Origin: an uncultured Thiohalocapsa sp.
Lineage (GTDB): Bacteria; Pseudomonadota; Gammaproteobacteria; Chromatiales; Chromatiaceae
Length of the DNA: 64,000 bases
Assembly: GCF_913063425.1 (NCBI RefSeq)
Contig: NZ_CAJXYK010000015.1
Location: forward strand, 42,576-106,575
Reading direction: 5' to 3'
A model generated the notes under the pieces. The model was not told the origin of the DNA, did not search any database, and saw nothing but the letters and a program-made list of their open reading frames with translations. Below are positions 36,824-47,822 of this stretch, piece by piece. Numbering within the stretch: position 1 is the first letter of the stretch; every line of letters starts with the position of its first letter. Made by a program: the position numbers and the translations under genes.

Positions 36824-38743
36824 ATGCGCCGAAACGGCCGGGCGCTGCTTGACCCTCCACACACCCGCGGCGAAAGTACGGCCGAGGCATGTCAGGGACG
36901 CCCATCAGTGCCGCCCAGCCCCAGCCCCAGCCCCAGCCCCAGCCCCAGCCCGACCCCCAGCCGCCGCGCCCTGCTCATCGGCAACGCCGCCTACGCCGAT
37001 AAACGCCTCGCCCGGCTCGCGGTGCCGGAGCGGGACGTGCGCGCCTTCGAGGCCGTCCTGCGCGAGCGGATCATCGGCGACACCGACCGCTCGCTCTTCA
37101 CCCATCACCTGGTCGAAGGGCTCCAGACCGGCGCCGCCGCCCCGGACGCGGCCGAGGTCCGCATCCGCGACCTCTACGACTACGCCCACCGCGAGGTGCT
37201 GGCGCACCAGTCCAAACAGACCCCGCAGCTCTGGCTGGACGGGCCGCAGACCGGTGATCTGATCATCGCCCGCAACCCCAATCCGCCCGCGTCCACACCG
37301 CCGGACCCGCTGCGACCGGAGCTGCGGGCGGCGCTGGAGGATGCGAATCACCTGACCCGCGTGGGCGCGGTCCTCGCCGTGGGACGGCTCATCGACCGGG
37401 CGAGCGGGGAGGCGCGCGACGGGCTCGTGGCCGTGCTGGAGCAGCACCGGCAGGAGGAGCGCCACCTCGATGTACTGGAGACCATCGACACCGCCCTCGG
37501 GGCCGCCGGGGCGTCGAGCCCACCGAGCTCGCGGCCGGAGCCTGTCGCCAAGCCCCGAGCGGCTTCGGCGCCAGCCGCGGCGACGCCTCGAGCCGGACCC
37601 GGCGCCGAGCCGGCGAAGTCGCCCCCGGAGCAGGCAACGGCTGCGCCTGGCCGGCCTATCCGCCCACCGCAAGAAGAATCCCCTGTCAGAGATCGACGGA
37701 AGGGTACCGGCAAAGGCACCAGGTCCGGAGACGGCAGCGCTCGTCGGGCGTCGCCGCTCTGGCTCCTGCTGCTGCCCCTGCTCGCAGCCGGCCTGTGGCT
37801 GGCACGCGGGGGCTTCCAGCAAACCGAGCTGGCGACCGACGCGCCCCGGCAGGATGCGGTCCAGCAGACCGAGACCGCGCCCGAGCCCTTCAGCGTGTTC
37901 CAAGACCGCCTGAAGGACGGCAGCGAAGGCCCGGCAATGATCGCGCTGCCGGGCGACTGCTTCGAGATGGGCAGCCCCGAGAAGGAGCCTGACCGTGATG
38001 GCGACGAGCGCCAGCACGAGGTCTGTGTCGATGCCTTCGCCATCGGCCGGACCGAGGTCACGGTTGGTGAGTTCCGGCGGTTCGTGGAGCGCACTGACTA
38101 CCAGACTGATGCCGAGGGAAGGGGTGGCTGCGTCACCAATGTGGGCGGCAGCTGGGATCAGCGGAAAGACAGTAATTGGCGAGATCCCGGATTCGAGCAG
38201 GCCAACGACGAGCCTGTCGTCTGCGTGAGCTGGAACGACGCCAACGCCTATGCCGACTGGCTCAGCCAGCAGACCGGCGACGCCTATCGGCTGCCCACCG
38301 AGGCCGAGTGGGAATACGCCGCCCGTGCCGGCACCGAGACCCCTTTCTGGACCGGCGCGTGCATCCACACGGACGAAGCCAACTACAACGGCAACTTTGA
38401 TTACGACGACTGCGGCGCGAAGACCGGCCTCTACCGCGAGCGAACCGTCCCGGTGGGCATACTGCCGGCCAACCCCGGGGGGCTGCACGAGGTGCTGGGC
38501 AACGTGTTGGAGTGGACCTGTTCCGAGTACGATGCCGCCGATCCATTGGACGCCAACAGTCAGGGTTCGCGCACGTGCTGCGTACGCAAAAGCCGTGCCG
38601 GCGCCGTCGTGCTGCGGGGCGGCTCCTGGGAATACAATCCCGGCTTCCTCCGCGCCGCCTACCGCAGCGGGGGCCAACCGAGCAGCCGCGGCAGCTTCAT
38701 CGGTTTCCGGCTCGCCAGGACCTTTTCCCCCTTACCGCGTTAA
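36824..38743 (+). CDS. Pseudo-caspase / SUMF1 (C-type lectin fold) protein, probable retroelement variable protein
   Basis: About 639 residues. The start is uncertain: ATG 36824 is used, with TTG 36755 and GTG 36908 as options. After a (PS)n tract from an AGCCCC hexamer repeat comes SRRALLIGNAAY...LARLAVPERDVRAFEAVLR, the start of a caspase (peptidase C14) domain, joined directly to RIIGDTDRSLFTHHLVEGL, which belongs to its end. The middle with the catalytic His and Cys is missing, so the protease must be dead. A Pro-rich region and one membrane helix (LWLLLLPLLAAGLWLA, about 311-326) lead to a SUMF1/FGE-like domain (about 365-638): MIALPGDCFEMGSPE, YRLPTEAEWEYAARAG, GLHEVLGNVLEWTC, VVLRGGSWEYNPG and FIGFRLAR. 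It lacks the active-site cysteines of formylglycine-generating enzyme. An Avd remnant follows, so the C-terminus is probably a diversified binding face. Confidence 0.8.
   Translation: MRRNGRALLDPPHTRGESTAEACQGRPSVPPSPSPSPSPSPSPTPSRRALLIGNAAYADKRLARLAVPERDVRAFEAVLRERIIGDTDRSLFTHHLVEGLQTGAAAPDAAEVRIRDLYDYAHREVLAHQSKQTPQLWLDGPQTGDLIIARNPNPPASTPPDPLRPELRAALEDANHLTRVGAVLAVGRLIDRASGEARDGLVAVLEQHRQEERHLDVLETIDTALGAAGASSPPSSRPEPVAKPRAASAPAAATPRAGPGAEPAKSPPEQATAAPGRPIRPPQEESPVRDRRKGTGKGTRSGDGSARRASPLWLLLLPLLAAGLWLARGGFQQTELATDAPRQDAVQQTETAPEPFSVFQDRLKDGSEGPAMIALPGDCFEMGSPEKEPDRDGDERQHEVCVDAFAIGRTEVTVGEFRRFVERTDYQTDAEGRGGCVTNVGGSWDQRKDSNWRDPGFEQANDEPVVCVSWNDANAYADWLSQQTGDAYRLPTEAEWEYAARAGTETPFWTGACIHTDEANYNGNFDYDDCGAKTGLYRERTVPVGILPANPGGLHEVLGNVLEWTCSEYDAADPLDANSQGSRTCCVRKSRAGAVVLRGGSWEYNPGFLRAAYRSGGQPSSRGSFIGFRLARTFSPLPR
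36914..36950 (+). repeat. AGCCCC hexanucleotide repeat
   Basis: About six tandem AGCCCC units at the 5' end of the caspase/SUMF1 gene, encoding a Pro-Ser run. The unit is a multiple of three, so slippage would change length but not frame. Confidence 0.8.
38611..38728 (+). other. Putative variable region (VR) of a diversity-generating retroelement target
   Basis: The last 40 codons of the SUMF1-like gene follow the layout of retroelement variable regions: constant frame residues LRGGSW, N, R, RAA, R and GFRLAR alternate with positions that in such templates are typically Asn codons (AAC) and here are Glu, Tyr, Gly, Phe, Tyr, Ser, Gly and Ser. The region ends in the GFRLAR of the lectin fold. 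The template repeat needed to prove this is not in the window. Confidence 0.5.
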
Positions 38744-38832
38744 CACTCTACCTCCTTGTTACGCGCGATGTTCCTGATGTGCGCGATAAGTGTCCATTCC
38801 CGGCGCTCCGCTCACGCAGGAGGACTCCCCCT

Positions 38833-38979
38833 TTGACCGACAACGCCCGCGAGACCGGTGCCGCACTGGAGGCCATGTACCGCTTCGTGCTCTGGCTGGT
38901 GCCGACGCTGGAGGGTTTCCCGCGCAGCCAGCGCTTCCTGCTGGGAGACCGGATGCAAGACCGCGGCCGGTCATGCTGA
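38833..38979 (+). pseudogene. Truncated Avd-like accessory protein of a diversity-generating retroelement
   Basis: 48 codons from a TTG at 38833 preceded by AGGAGG at 38818-38823. The sequence ALEAMYRFVLWLVPTLEGFP and RSQRFLLGDRMQ is the start of an Avd/four-helix-bundle protein, which binds the retroelement reverse transcriptase and is normally about 110-130 residues. Here the frame runs into RGRSC and a stop. A shift of one base after GDRMQ would give QTAAGHAEAG, closer to the family, before similarity ends. So the gene is frameshifted and truncated. No reverse transcriptase or template repeat follows. Confidence 0.7.
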
Positions 38980-39157
38980 GGCCGGGTCGGCCGCCATCTG
39001 CCTTTGTCTGGTGCCAATGCTGTCAGAATGGGCAACCGGTCGCCTGTTGCGTTTCGTGCGCCGTTGTACGCCCCGCGGTTCGGCTGGCCGCAAAGGACCG
39101 CATCTTCTGTCGTGGAGGGCTCGCCTGGTAAACCGTGCTCGGTCTGCGACTCGCCCG

Positions 39158-39523
39158 TCAATGCGTCGCGCTGGGGCCCGCCTCCTGGCATCCCAGCGCC
39201 ACGGCCAGCGCAGCGCAGACCTCCTGCATCCGGACAGCATTCAGTGAGCCGATGAAGCGCTCGATCTGCGCCTGCTCCACGGTCTGCACGTGGTCCAGGT
39301 TGACGGCCGAATCGTGCTTGAGGCCGGCATCGGTGCCCACAACGACCTCGCTCGGCAATCCGCGGATGGTGCTCGTGATCGGTGCGACCGTGACCGTGTG
39401 CAACCAGTCGATTGCTTCGGGGCGCGACAGGATGAGCACGGGCCCGCGCTTATCGGGTGAGCGGAACCGATACATCCAGATCTCACCGCGACGCGGCCCG
39501 GACCGGGTCAGTCCTCTGGCCAC
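39158..39523 (-). CDS. MazF/PemK-type mRNA-cleaving toxin
   Basis: 121 residues from the ATG at 39523, overlapping the antitoxin gene by 16 bp. The fold markers of the MazF/CcdB-like barrel are visible: RRGEIWMYRF, GPVLILSRPEAI, TVTVAPITSTIRGLPSEVVV, SAVNLDHVQTVEQAQIERFIG and the C-terminal helix VCAALAVALG. These toxins cut mRNA at short sequences when the antitoxin is lost. The pair sits between the Avd remnant and the EACC1-like genes. Confidence 0.88.
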   Translation of the reverse strand: MARGLTRSGPRRGEIWMYRFRSPDKRGPVLILSRPEAIDWLHTVTVAPITSTIRGLPSEVVVGTDAGLKHDSAVNLDHVQTVEQAQIERFIGSLNAVRMQEVCAALAVALGCQEAGPSATH

Positions 39524-39741
39524 TGCCCTTCTTCTCCCCAGCCGGTGAATTCGGCATCGATGCCGTGGTCCTGCCCATAGCCCGCCCGATAGGCTTCGGC
39601 GATCTCGCGCGCACGGCGCTCATGCAGATAGGCAGCGACCGCGCGGCGCATGACCGCGGAGCGGCCCAGGCGCTGCACGTCGGGGTCCGCGTCCAGTCGT
39701 CGCAGCAGGTCCTCGTCGATGGAGATCTGTATGGCTTTCAT
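39508..39741 (-). CDS. Ribbon-helix-helix antitoxin of the MazF pair
   Basis: 77 residues from the ATG at 39741 (MKAIQISIDEDLLRRL...). The N-terminal 45 residues are a CopG-type ribbon-helix-helix: MKAIQISIDEDLLRRLDADP forms the DNA-binding strand and first helix, RLGRSAVMRRAVAAYLHERR the second helix. The C-terminal part, rich in Asp/Glu/Gly/Trp (EFTGWGEEGQWPED), is the likely toxin-binding tail. It precedes and overlaps the toxin gene, the usual order, and should repress the operon. Confidence 0.85.
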   Translation of the reverse strand: MKAIQISIDEDLLRRLDADPDVQRLGRSAVMRRAVAAYLHERRAREIAEAYRAGYGQDHGIDAEFTGWGEEGQWPED

Positions 39742-40149
39742 GTGGCGCCCGAATGTGGGGTACGGCTCCACATTGGAGCATCCGTCCGTCGCGATATCAA
39801 CGGCGCGTCAGCGAGCTGGCCTCGATCAGGCTGGTCTGTCGGCAGGGCATAGGCGATGCCTGTGCGCCGCAAACTGCGGCACACCGCCTGCCTGACCAAC
39901 CCGGTGGCGGTTGGCGAGAGTGACCGGAGGCATCGAGCTCAAGGCACTGAGACACACGCAAGAAGCGCGAAACATGGTCGGTCGAAACCGGCTTTGAATC
40001 GGCCCTTTCGCGTCTTTCGCGTCTTTCGTAGTGCCCTCTTCGTCCGTGATGTCGCCTTCGCCGACGCAGCCTTTTCAGTCCGCGCTGAGTCCCTTCCCGT
40101 CGCGCCCGGTCCGTCCTCCGGCCTCACCGGCGAAAACCAAGGAGTCCCC
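39742..40149. other. Intergenic region with GCGTCTTTCG-type repeat
   Basis: 408 bp between the divergent antitoxin and EACC1-like genes. At 39951-40032 it holds ACACGCAAGAAGCGCGA followed by TTTCGCGTCTTTCGCGTCTT, an inverted pair of the same family as the tract after serC. A sister copy (ACACGCAAAAAGCGCGA) lies upstream of lysC at 47974-47990. No gene seen. Confidence 0.55.
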
Positions 40150-40593
40150 ATGACCACACCGACCCTGACCATGGCGCTCACCGACCCGCAAGGCCGCCCG
40201 CTGGACGATGACACCGCCTGGGAGCGCGCCCGCGCCCTGCGCGAGGAATTGCAGGATGCCGACTTCGTGCTGTCCGCTGAACTGGCCGTGAGCGACGCCC
40301 CCGCGGAGCCGGGCTGCAAGGACGCCGGGGAGGTGCTGACCATCGGCGCCCTGGCGCTCGCCATCCTGCCGGCGATGGTGGGGCCGCTCTTGGAGTGGCT
40401 GCGGGCCTGGCTGATGCGCAACAGCGACGTGGGTGAGGTGGAGATCGAGGTGGGCCGCGGCGAGGAGCGCATTCGGCTGCGCTGCAACCCCGGCAGCGTG
40501 GCGCAGGAGGAGGTCCTGGCGCTGACGGACCAGCTCCGGGCGCGCCTGGCCGCCGGCGGTCAGGCTGATGCCGGGGGTGATGCCCCGGGCTGA
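40150..40593 (+). CDS. Small EACC1-like effector-associated protein, copy 1
   Basis: 147 residues from the ATG at 40150, with AAGGAG 7-12 bp upstream. Layout: an N-terminal strand (TPTLTMALTDPQGRPLD), a helix (WERARALREELQDA), a long hydrophobic amphipathic segment LTIGALALAILPAMVGPLLE followed by WLRAWLMRN, two strands (VGEVEIEVGRGEERIRLRC) and a C-terminal helix. This is the layout of the EACC1 'effector-associated constant component', small proteins that accompany caspase/TIR-type conflict effectors. The likeness is by pattern only. A second, diverged copy follows at 40680, and the broken caspase gene lies 1.4 kb upstream. Confidence 0.55.
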   Translation: MTTPTLTMALTDPQGRPLDDDTAWERARALREELQDADFVLSAELAVSDAPAEPGCKDAGEVLTIGALALAILPAMVGPLLEWLRAWLMRNSDVGEVEIEVGRGEERIRLRCNPGSVAQEEVLALTDQLRARLAAGGQADAGGDAPG

Positions 40594-40679
40594 GGCGCCG
40601 CCCGCCGTTTGACCCGGGCCTTTGTCAACGGCGCGCCGCTGGTGCATCCTTGACAGGTCGCGGCCACCTCCGGAAACCC

Positions 40680-41117
40680 ATGATCGATTCCCTGGATACC
40701 CCGAATCTCACCCTCTGCCTCCTGGACCCGACGGGCGCCCCGCTCGCCGCGGACGACGCCCTCGACCGCACCGCGGCGCTGCGCCACGAGCTGCGCCAGA
40801 GCGGCACCGTGCTCTCGGTGGCGCCCACGGCGCGCCCGCCGGTGCTGACCGCCGCCGCGGACCGGCGGCCGGCGGTGGACCTCGGCGCCGTCTCGCTGGC
40901 GGTGCTGCCGCCAATGCTCCCGGCGCTGTTGCAGGCCCTGCGGGGCTGGCTTCAGCGCAACCCCCGGGTGGGCATGACGCTGCGCCTGGCGGCCGAGCCC
41001 GGTGCCACAGCGTACGATCCGACGGCCCTCGATGCGGCCGACGAGGCGGCCCTGATCCGCGCCCTGCAGGACGACCTCGACCAGTGCTGGGGCGAGGTCG
41101 CATCGCCGGCCGCATGA
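40680..41117 (+). CDS. Small EACC1-like effector-associated protein, copy 2
   Basis: 145 residues from the ATG at 40680. It shares the plan of the preceding protein: TPNLTLCLLDPTGAPLAADD, a helix TAALRHELRQS, the hydrophobic VSLAVLPPMLPALLQALRGW, LQRNPRVGMTLRLA and a final acidic helix. Identity is modest, so this is an old duplication. Its stop overlaps the pncC start (ATGA at 41114-41117), so the accessory gene is translationally coupled to a housekeeping gene. That is odd and suggests insertion directly in front of pncC. Confidence 0.55.
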   Translation: MIDSLDTPNLTLCLLDPTGAPLAADDALDRTAALRHELRQSGTVLSVAPTARPPVLTAAADRRPAVDLGAVSLAVLPPMLPALLQALRGWLQRNPRVGMTLRLAAEPGATAYDPTALDAADEAALIRALQDDLDQCWGEVASPAA

Positions 41118-41596
41118 CCGACGACCCGGCCCATCTCGCCCGGCAGCTCGGCGACCGGCTCGCCGCCGCCGGTCTGATGCTCGCGACGGCCGAATCCTGC
41201 ACCGGCGGCTGGATCGCCAAGTGCGTGACGGACATCGCCGGCAGCAGCGCCTGGCTGGACCGCGGCTTCGTCACCTACAGCAATGCTGCCAAGCAGGACA
41301 TGCTGGGCGTGGCCGCGGCGACCCTCGCCGAGTATGGCGCCGTCAGCGAGCCCGTGGTGCAGGAGATGGCCGCGGGTGCGCTGGCGCACAGCGCAGCACA
41401 GGTGGCGGTGGCCGTGAGCGGCATCGCGGGCCCCGGCGGCGGCTCTGCGGACAAGCCGGTGGGCACCGTCTGCTTCGGCTACGCGCTGCCGGGCGGCGTC
41501 AGCACCGAGACCGTCCACTTCGACGGGGACCGGGAGGCCGTGCGCCGGCAGTCCGTGGCCCATGCCCTGTCGCGGCTCATCGCCCTACTGGCTTGA
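41114..41596 (+). CDS. pncC: Nicotinamide-nucleotide amidohydrolase (CinA C-terminal domain)
   Basis: 160 residues from the ATG at 41114. It is the stand-alone CinA C-terminal domain: LMLATAESCTGGWIAKCVTD (about 21-40, catalytic Ser), FVTYSNAAKQDMLGV, YGAVSEPVVQEMA and VSGIAGPGGGSADKPVGTVC. The enzyme turns NMN into nicotinate mononucleotide in pyridine nucleotide recycling. Placement just before recA is the conserved gammaproteobacterial order (cinA-recA-recX-alaS), here with thpR in between. Confidence 0.93.
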   Translation: MTDDPAHLARQLGDRLAAAGLMLATAESCTGGWIAKCVTDIAGSSAWLDRGFVTYSNAAKQDMLGVAAATLAEYGAVSEPVVQEMAAGALAHSAAQVAVAVSGIAGPGGGSADKPVGTVCFGYALPGGVSTETVHFDGDREAVRRQSVAHALSRLIALLA

Positions 41597-41636
41597 GCCG
41601 CAGTCCGTCTCGCCCCGGAGCGCACCCACGCCGAGC

Positions 41637-42167
41637 ATGCAGGACGACCGCCGCGCCAGCATCCGCCTCTTCTTCGCCCTGTGGCCGGACCCCGGCATCC
41701 GCTCGGCGCTGCTGCGCGCCCGGGACGGCGGCATCCAGGGTGCCCGCCCGACGCATCCGGACGACCTGCATCTGACGCTGGTGTTCGTCGGCGATGTGGC
41801 GCCGGAGACGCTGCCCTGCATCGAGGCCGCCGGTGACGACGTGGTGGTGAGCGCCTTCGACCTTGCGCTCCGGCGGGTTGAGACCTGGCCGCGCCAGCGC
41901 CTGCTGGTGGCGGCCCCGGACGAGACACCGCAGGCCCTGTTCAACCTGGTGAGCCAGCTCCAGCAGAACCTGCTGCCCTGCGGCATCGAGCCCGAGCCCC
42001 GGCGCTACCGCCCGCACGTGACTCTGGCGCGCCGGGCGGCGCGCCTGGACCCGGCGCCGCTCGCCGTGCACTGGCCGGCGCGGGCGTTCGTGCTGGCGCG
42101 CAGCGGCGTCGCGGGCCGCGGCAACGGCGGCGGCTATCAGGTGCTGCGGCGCTGGGTGCTGGATTAG
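41637..42167 (+). CDS. thpR: RNA 2',3'-cyclic phosphodiesterase (2H phosphoesterase)
   Basis: 176 residues from the ATG at 41637. It has the two HxTx signatures of the 2H superfamily: [10 protein letters not shown] (about residue 43) and HVTLARRA (about 133). The N-terminus [10 protein letters not shown] and the RYRPHVTL context identify the ThpR/LigT branch, which opens 2',3'-cyclic phosphates at RNA ends. It lies 40 bp after pncC and about 145 bp before recA. Confidence 0.9.
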   Translation: MQDDRRASIRLFFALWPDPGIRSALLRARDGGIQGARPTHPDDLHLTLVFVGDVAPETLPCIEAAGDDVVVSAFDLALRRVETWPRQRLLVAAPDETPQALFNLVSQLQQNLLPCGIEPEPRRYRPHVTLARRAARLDPAPLAVHWPARAFVLARSGVAGRGNGGGYQVLRRWVLD

Positions 42168-42242
42168 TGCCAAGGTTTGGGTGTGGCGTGCGCGCGCTGC
42201 CGGGCGACGTCCAGTCGGCACCTGATGCCGGCGGCGGGGCTG

Positions 42243-42251
42243 TGTGATAAT
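42243..42251 (+). promoter_or_regulatory. Extended -10 element upstream of recA
   Basis: TGTGATAAT (42243-42251) fits an extended -10 (TGn + GATAAT), about 60 bp before the recA start, in a local AT-rich patch. I do not see a good LexA box (CTGT-N8-ACAG) around it. Confidence 0.35.
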
Positions 42252-42313
42252 TTTCCGCTCAACCGCGTCGGCCGCATGCCGATACGCACAGGCACGACTG
42301 TCCCGGAGTGACG

Positions 42314-44449
<2,136 letters not shown>

Positions 44450-44468
44450 GCCGCCACCGCTCCCTACC

Positions 44469-45032
44469 ATGGACAGGCCCGATGCCCACAGGCCGCACGG
44501 CGAGCGCGGCAACACCCCGCAAGGCCCGGAGTCGGCGCTGCCGGACAGCGGCGAGGACGGCGACCTGGAGCCCGGCGCCGCCGCCCCGGTGGACACCGCT
44601 GCGGAGATCCGCAGTCGCGCCCTCAAGCTCCTCACCAGCCGCGAGCATTCGCGCTACGAGCTGTGGCGCAAGCTCTATCGGCGCGGCTATCCCGCGGAGG
44701 CCGTGGCGGCGGTGCTCGAGGCGCTCGCCGAGGAAGGGCTGCTGAGCGAGGAGCGCCTGCTGGCGGCCTATGTCGCCGAGCGGCTGGAGAAGGGCTTCGG
44801 GCCCCTGCGCATCCGCTCGGAGCTGCACGCCAAGGGGCTTTCCGATGCCGCCATCGATCCGCATCTTGCCCTGGAAGAGGCACGGTGCCTGGACCTGATG
44901 GCCCGGGTGGATGCGGGAAAATTCGGCCGCAGGCCCGCAGATGACCGCAAAACGCTGGCAAAGCGTGCGCGCTTCCTGGAATATCGGGGCTTCCCGGCGC
45001 ACCTGATCGCCCGCGCCCTCGACCTGTCCTGA
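44469..45032 (+). CDS. recX: Regulatory protein RecX
   Basis: 187 residues from the ATG at 44469, 19 bp after recA. The first 45 residues are a Pro/Gly/Asp-rich extension. The RecX helical repeats follow: [20 protein letters not shown] and [20 protein letters not shown], then [30 protein letters not shown], then [20 protein letters not shown]. RecX caps RecA filaments and limits their activity. The N-terminal extension is not part of the usual fold. Confidence 0.92.
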   Translation: MDRPDAHRPHGERGNTPQGPESALPDSGEDGDLEPGAAAPVDTAAEIRSRALKLLTSREHSRYELWRKLYRRGYPAEAVAAVLEALAEEGLLSEERLLAAYVAERLEKGFGPLRIRSELHAKGLSDAAIDPHLALEEARCLDLMARVDAGKFGRRPADDRKTLAKRARFLEYRGFPAHLIARALDLS

Positions 45033-45181
45033 GCCTGCGCCAAAGCCTGCGCCAGAGGCCGCATGGACCCCGCACAGACACGCATCATCCATTTCCGTCG
45101 GGCGGTCGCCCGCAGTGCCCCCACCACGCCCCGGGGCGCCGCGGCCGGCCCGCCCGGAGCCAGATCATCCGAGTCGTTCCC

Positions 45182-47797
45182 ATGAAACGCAGTGCCGAGC
45201 TCCGATCCGCTTTTCTCGACTACTTCGCCGAGCGCGGACACACCGTCGTCGAGAGCAGCCCGCTGGTGCCGGGCAACGACCCGACGCTGCTCTTCACCAA
45301 CGCCGGCATGGTGCAGTTCAAGGACGTCTTCCTCGGCCGCGAGAAGCGTCCCTACACCCGCGCCGCCAGCTCCCAGCGCTGTGTGCGTGCCGGCGGCAAG
45401 CACAACGACCTGGAGAACGTCGGCTACACCGCCCGGCATCACACCTTCTTCGAGATGCTCGGCAACTTCAGCTTCGGCGACTACTTCAAGCGCGAGGCCA
45501 TCGGCTACGCCTGGGAGTTTCTGACGCAGGTGCTGGGCCTGCCGCCCGAGAAGCTGTGGGTGACCGTCTACACCGAGGACGACGAGGCCGCCCGCATCTG
45601 GCTCGATGAGATCGGCGCAGACCCGGCACGCTTCTCGCGCTGCGGCGAGAAGGACAACTTCTGGTCCATGGGCGAGACCGGGCCCTGCGGCCCCTGCTCG
45701 GAGATCTTCTACGACCATGGCCCGGAGATCGCCGGCGGCCCGCCGGGCTCACCGGACGAGGACGGCGACCGCTATGTCGAGATCTGGAACCTGGTCTTCA
45801 TGCAGTACGACCGCGACGCGGCAGGCAAGCTGACGCCCCTGCCGCGGCCGTCGGTGGACACCGGCATGGGCCTGGAGCGCCTCGCCGCCGTCATGCAGGG
45901 CGTGCACAGCAACTACGAGATCGACCTCTTCCAGGCACTGATCCAAGCCGCCGCCGAAGCCACGGGCTGCGCCGATCTCAAGTCCAAGTCCCTGCGCGTC
46001 ATCGCCGACCATATCCGCTCCGCCGCCTTTCTGGTGGTGGACGGCGTCACGCCGGGCAACGAGGGCCGCGGCTATGTGCAGCGGCGCATCATCCGCCGCG
46101 CCATCCGCCATGGCTATCAGCTCGGCTGCACCGAGCCCTTCTTCCACAAGCTGGTGGCGCCCCTGGTGGCGGAGATGGGCCAGGCCTACCCGGCGCTGGC
46201 CGCCAAGCAGGCCCACGTGGAGCAGGTGCTGCGCGCCGAGGAAGAGCGCTTCGCCGATACCCTGGACCAGGGCCTCAGGATCTTCGAGGAGGTGGTCGCG
46301 GGGCTGCAGGGCGACGTCCTGCCCGGCGAGGCCGTCTTCCGGCTCTACGACACCTATGGCTTCCCGGCGGACCTGACGGCCGACATCGCCCGTGAGCGCG
46401 GCCTCGGCGTCGACCTCGCGGGGTTCGAGCGCGAAATGGCCAAGCAGAAGCAGCGCGCCCGCGCCGCAAGCCAGTTCGGTGCCGGCAGCGAAATCGCCAT
46501 CGAGCTGGAGGGCGAGACCGACTTCACCGGCTACGAGGACATCCTCGACCAGGGCACCGTGGTGGCCCTCTACCGCGACGGCGAGGAGCGCGAGCGCCTC
46601 GCACCCGGCGAGTCCGGGCTCGTCGTGCTGGACGTGACGCCGTTCTACGCCGAGGCGGGCGGTCAGGTGGGCGACCGGGGGGAGCTCACCACCGATGGCG
46701 GCGCCTGTTTCAAGGTGGACGACACCCAGAAGCACGGTGACGGCATCATCTGCCACATCGGCCACATGGCCGGCGGCGAGCTGCAGGCGGGCGATCGCAT
46801 CACCGCCCGTGTGGACGGCGAGCGCCGCCGCGCCACCGCGCTGCACCACTCCGCCACACACCTGCTGCACGCGGCGCTGCGCAGCGTGCTCGGCGACCAC
46901 GTCCAGCAGCGCGGCTCCCTCGTCGGTCCCGATCGGCTGCGCTTCGACTTCACCCACTTCGAGCCCCTGACCCAGGCGCAGCTTCAGGCCATCGAGCGGC
47001 TCGTGAACCGCGAGATCCGCGAGAACCACACCGTCGAGACCCGCATCATGGACCTGGAAGACGCCAAGGCCTCCGGTGCCATGGCCCTGTTCGGCGAGAA
47101 GTACGGCGAGCAGGTGCGGGTGCTGCGCATGGGCGACTTCTCCACCGAGCTGTGCGGCGGAACCCATGTGCGCGCCGTCGGCGACATCGGTCTGTTCAAG
47201 ATCACCGCTGAGAGCGGCATCAGCTCCGGCGTGCGCCGCATCGAGGCCGTAGCCGGCGAGCGGGCGCTGGACTGGATCGCGGACGAAGAGGCCAGGCTCG
47301 CGCGCATCGCGGCCCTGGTGAAGGGCGCCACCGCCGACGCCGACGAGCGCGTGGCCCAGCTGGTGGAGCGCTCGCGCAAGCTGGAGAAGGAGCTGGAGCA
47401 GCTGAAGGCGAAGCTCGCCAGCAGTGCCGGCAGCGACCTCGCGGACAAGACCGTGGAGGTGGACGGCGTCAAGGTGCTGGCGGCGCGGCTCGACGGCGCC
47501 GACCCCAAGTCCCTGCGCGACACCATGGACCAGCTCAAGAACAAGGTGGGCTCCGGCGTCGTGCTGCTGGCCACCGAGAGCGACGGCAAGGTCAACCTCA
47601 TCGCCGGTGTCACCAAGGACCTCACCGACCGCTTCAAGGCCGGCGACCTGGTGAAGGCCGCCGCCGAGAAAGTCGGCGGTCGCGGCGGCGGCCGCCCGGA
47701 CATGGCCCAGGCCGGCGGCAGCGACCCAACCGGTATTCCGGCAGCCCTCGATCTGGTGGGCGAGTGGGTGCGGTCCAAAGCGGCGAGTGTCGAGTAG
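45182..47797 (+). CDS. alaS: Alanyl-tRNA synthetase
   Basis: 871 residues from the ATG at 45182. Class II catalytic core with [37 protein letters not shown] and [20 protein letters not shown]. The editing domain has the zinc motif HHSATHLLH (about 555-563) and CGGTHV (about 661-666). A C-terminal coiled coil ([19 protein letters not shown]) and the C-Ala domain with [15 protein letters not shown] complete it. Normal length. The recX-alaS-lysC-csrA order is standard for gammaproteobacteria. Confidence 0.97.
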   Translation: MKRSAELRSAFLDYFAERGHTVVESSPLVPGNDPTLLFTNAGMVQFKDVFLGREKRPYTRAASSQRCVRAGGKHNDLENVGYTARHHTFFEMLGNFSFGDYFKREAIGYAWEFLTQVLGLPPEKLWVTVYTEDDEAARIWLDEIGADPARFSRCGEKDNFWSMGETGPCGPCSEIFYDHGPEIAGGPPGSPDEDGDRYVEIWNLVFMQYDRDAAGKLTPLPRPSVDTGMGLERLAAVMQGVHSNYEIDLFQALIQAAAEATGCADLKSKSLRVIADHIRSAAFLVVDGVTPGNEGRGYVQRRIIRRAIRHGYQLGCTEPFFHKLVAPLVAEMGQAYPALAAKQAHVEQVLRAEEERFADTLDQGLRIFEEVVAGLQGDVLPGEAVFRLYDTYGFPADLTADIARERGLGVDLAGFEREMAKQKQRARAASQFGAGSEIAIELEGETDFTGYEDILDQGTVVALYRDGEERERLAPGESGLVVLDVTPFYAEAGGQVGDRGELTTDGGACFKVDDTQKHGDGIICHIGHMAGGELQAGDRITARVDGERRRATALHHSATHLLHAALRSVLGDHVQQRGSLVGPDRLRFDFTHFEPLTQAQLQAIERLVNREIRENHTVETRIMDLEDAKASGAMALFGEKYGEQVRVLRMGDFSTELCGGTHVRAVGDIGLFKITAESGISSGVRRIEAVAGERALDWIADEEARLARIAALVKGATADADERVAQLVERSRKLEKELEQLKAKLASSAGSDLADKTVEVDGVKVLAARLDGADPKSLRDTMDQLKNKVGSGVVLLATESDGKVNLIAGVTKDLTDRFKAGDLVKAAAEKVGGRGGGRPDMAQAGGSDPTGIPAALDLVGEWVRSKAASVE

Positions 47798-47798
47798 C

Positions 47799-47822
47799 GC
47801 GGGTCGCGGTGCGCAGACCCGC
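47799..47822 (+). terminator. Hairpin just after alaS, possible terminator
   Basis: GCGGGTC-(10 nt)-GACCCGC forms a perfect 7-bp stem starting one base after the alaS stop codon. There is no T-run, so it may be only a 3'-end stabilising structure. Confidence 0.3.

Noticed and set aside
36914..36950. Phase-variable switch in the AGCCCC repeat
   Set aside because: The unit is six bases, so gain or loss of units keeps the reading frame.
37920..38743. Active formylglycine-generating enzyme
   Set aside because: The fold is SUMF1-like, but the paired active-site cysteines are absent from the RGGSW...GFRLA segment, and no sulfatase gene is nearby. A binding (lectin-like) role fits better.
38980..39157. 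Reverse transcriptase fragment after the Avd remnant
   Set aside because: Translation in the three plus-strand frames shows no YxDD or other reverse transcriptase motif; the 180 bp are too short and unlike the family.
42168..42313. LexA (SOS) box before recA
   Set aside because: No CTGT-N8-ACAG or close variant is found. The ACAG and CTGT words present are in the wrong order or spacing.
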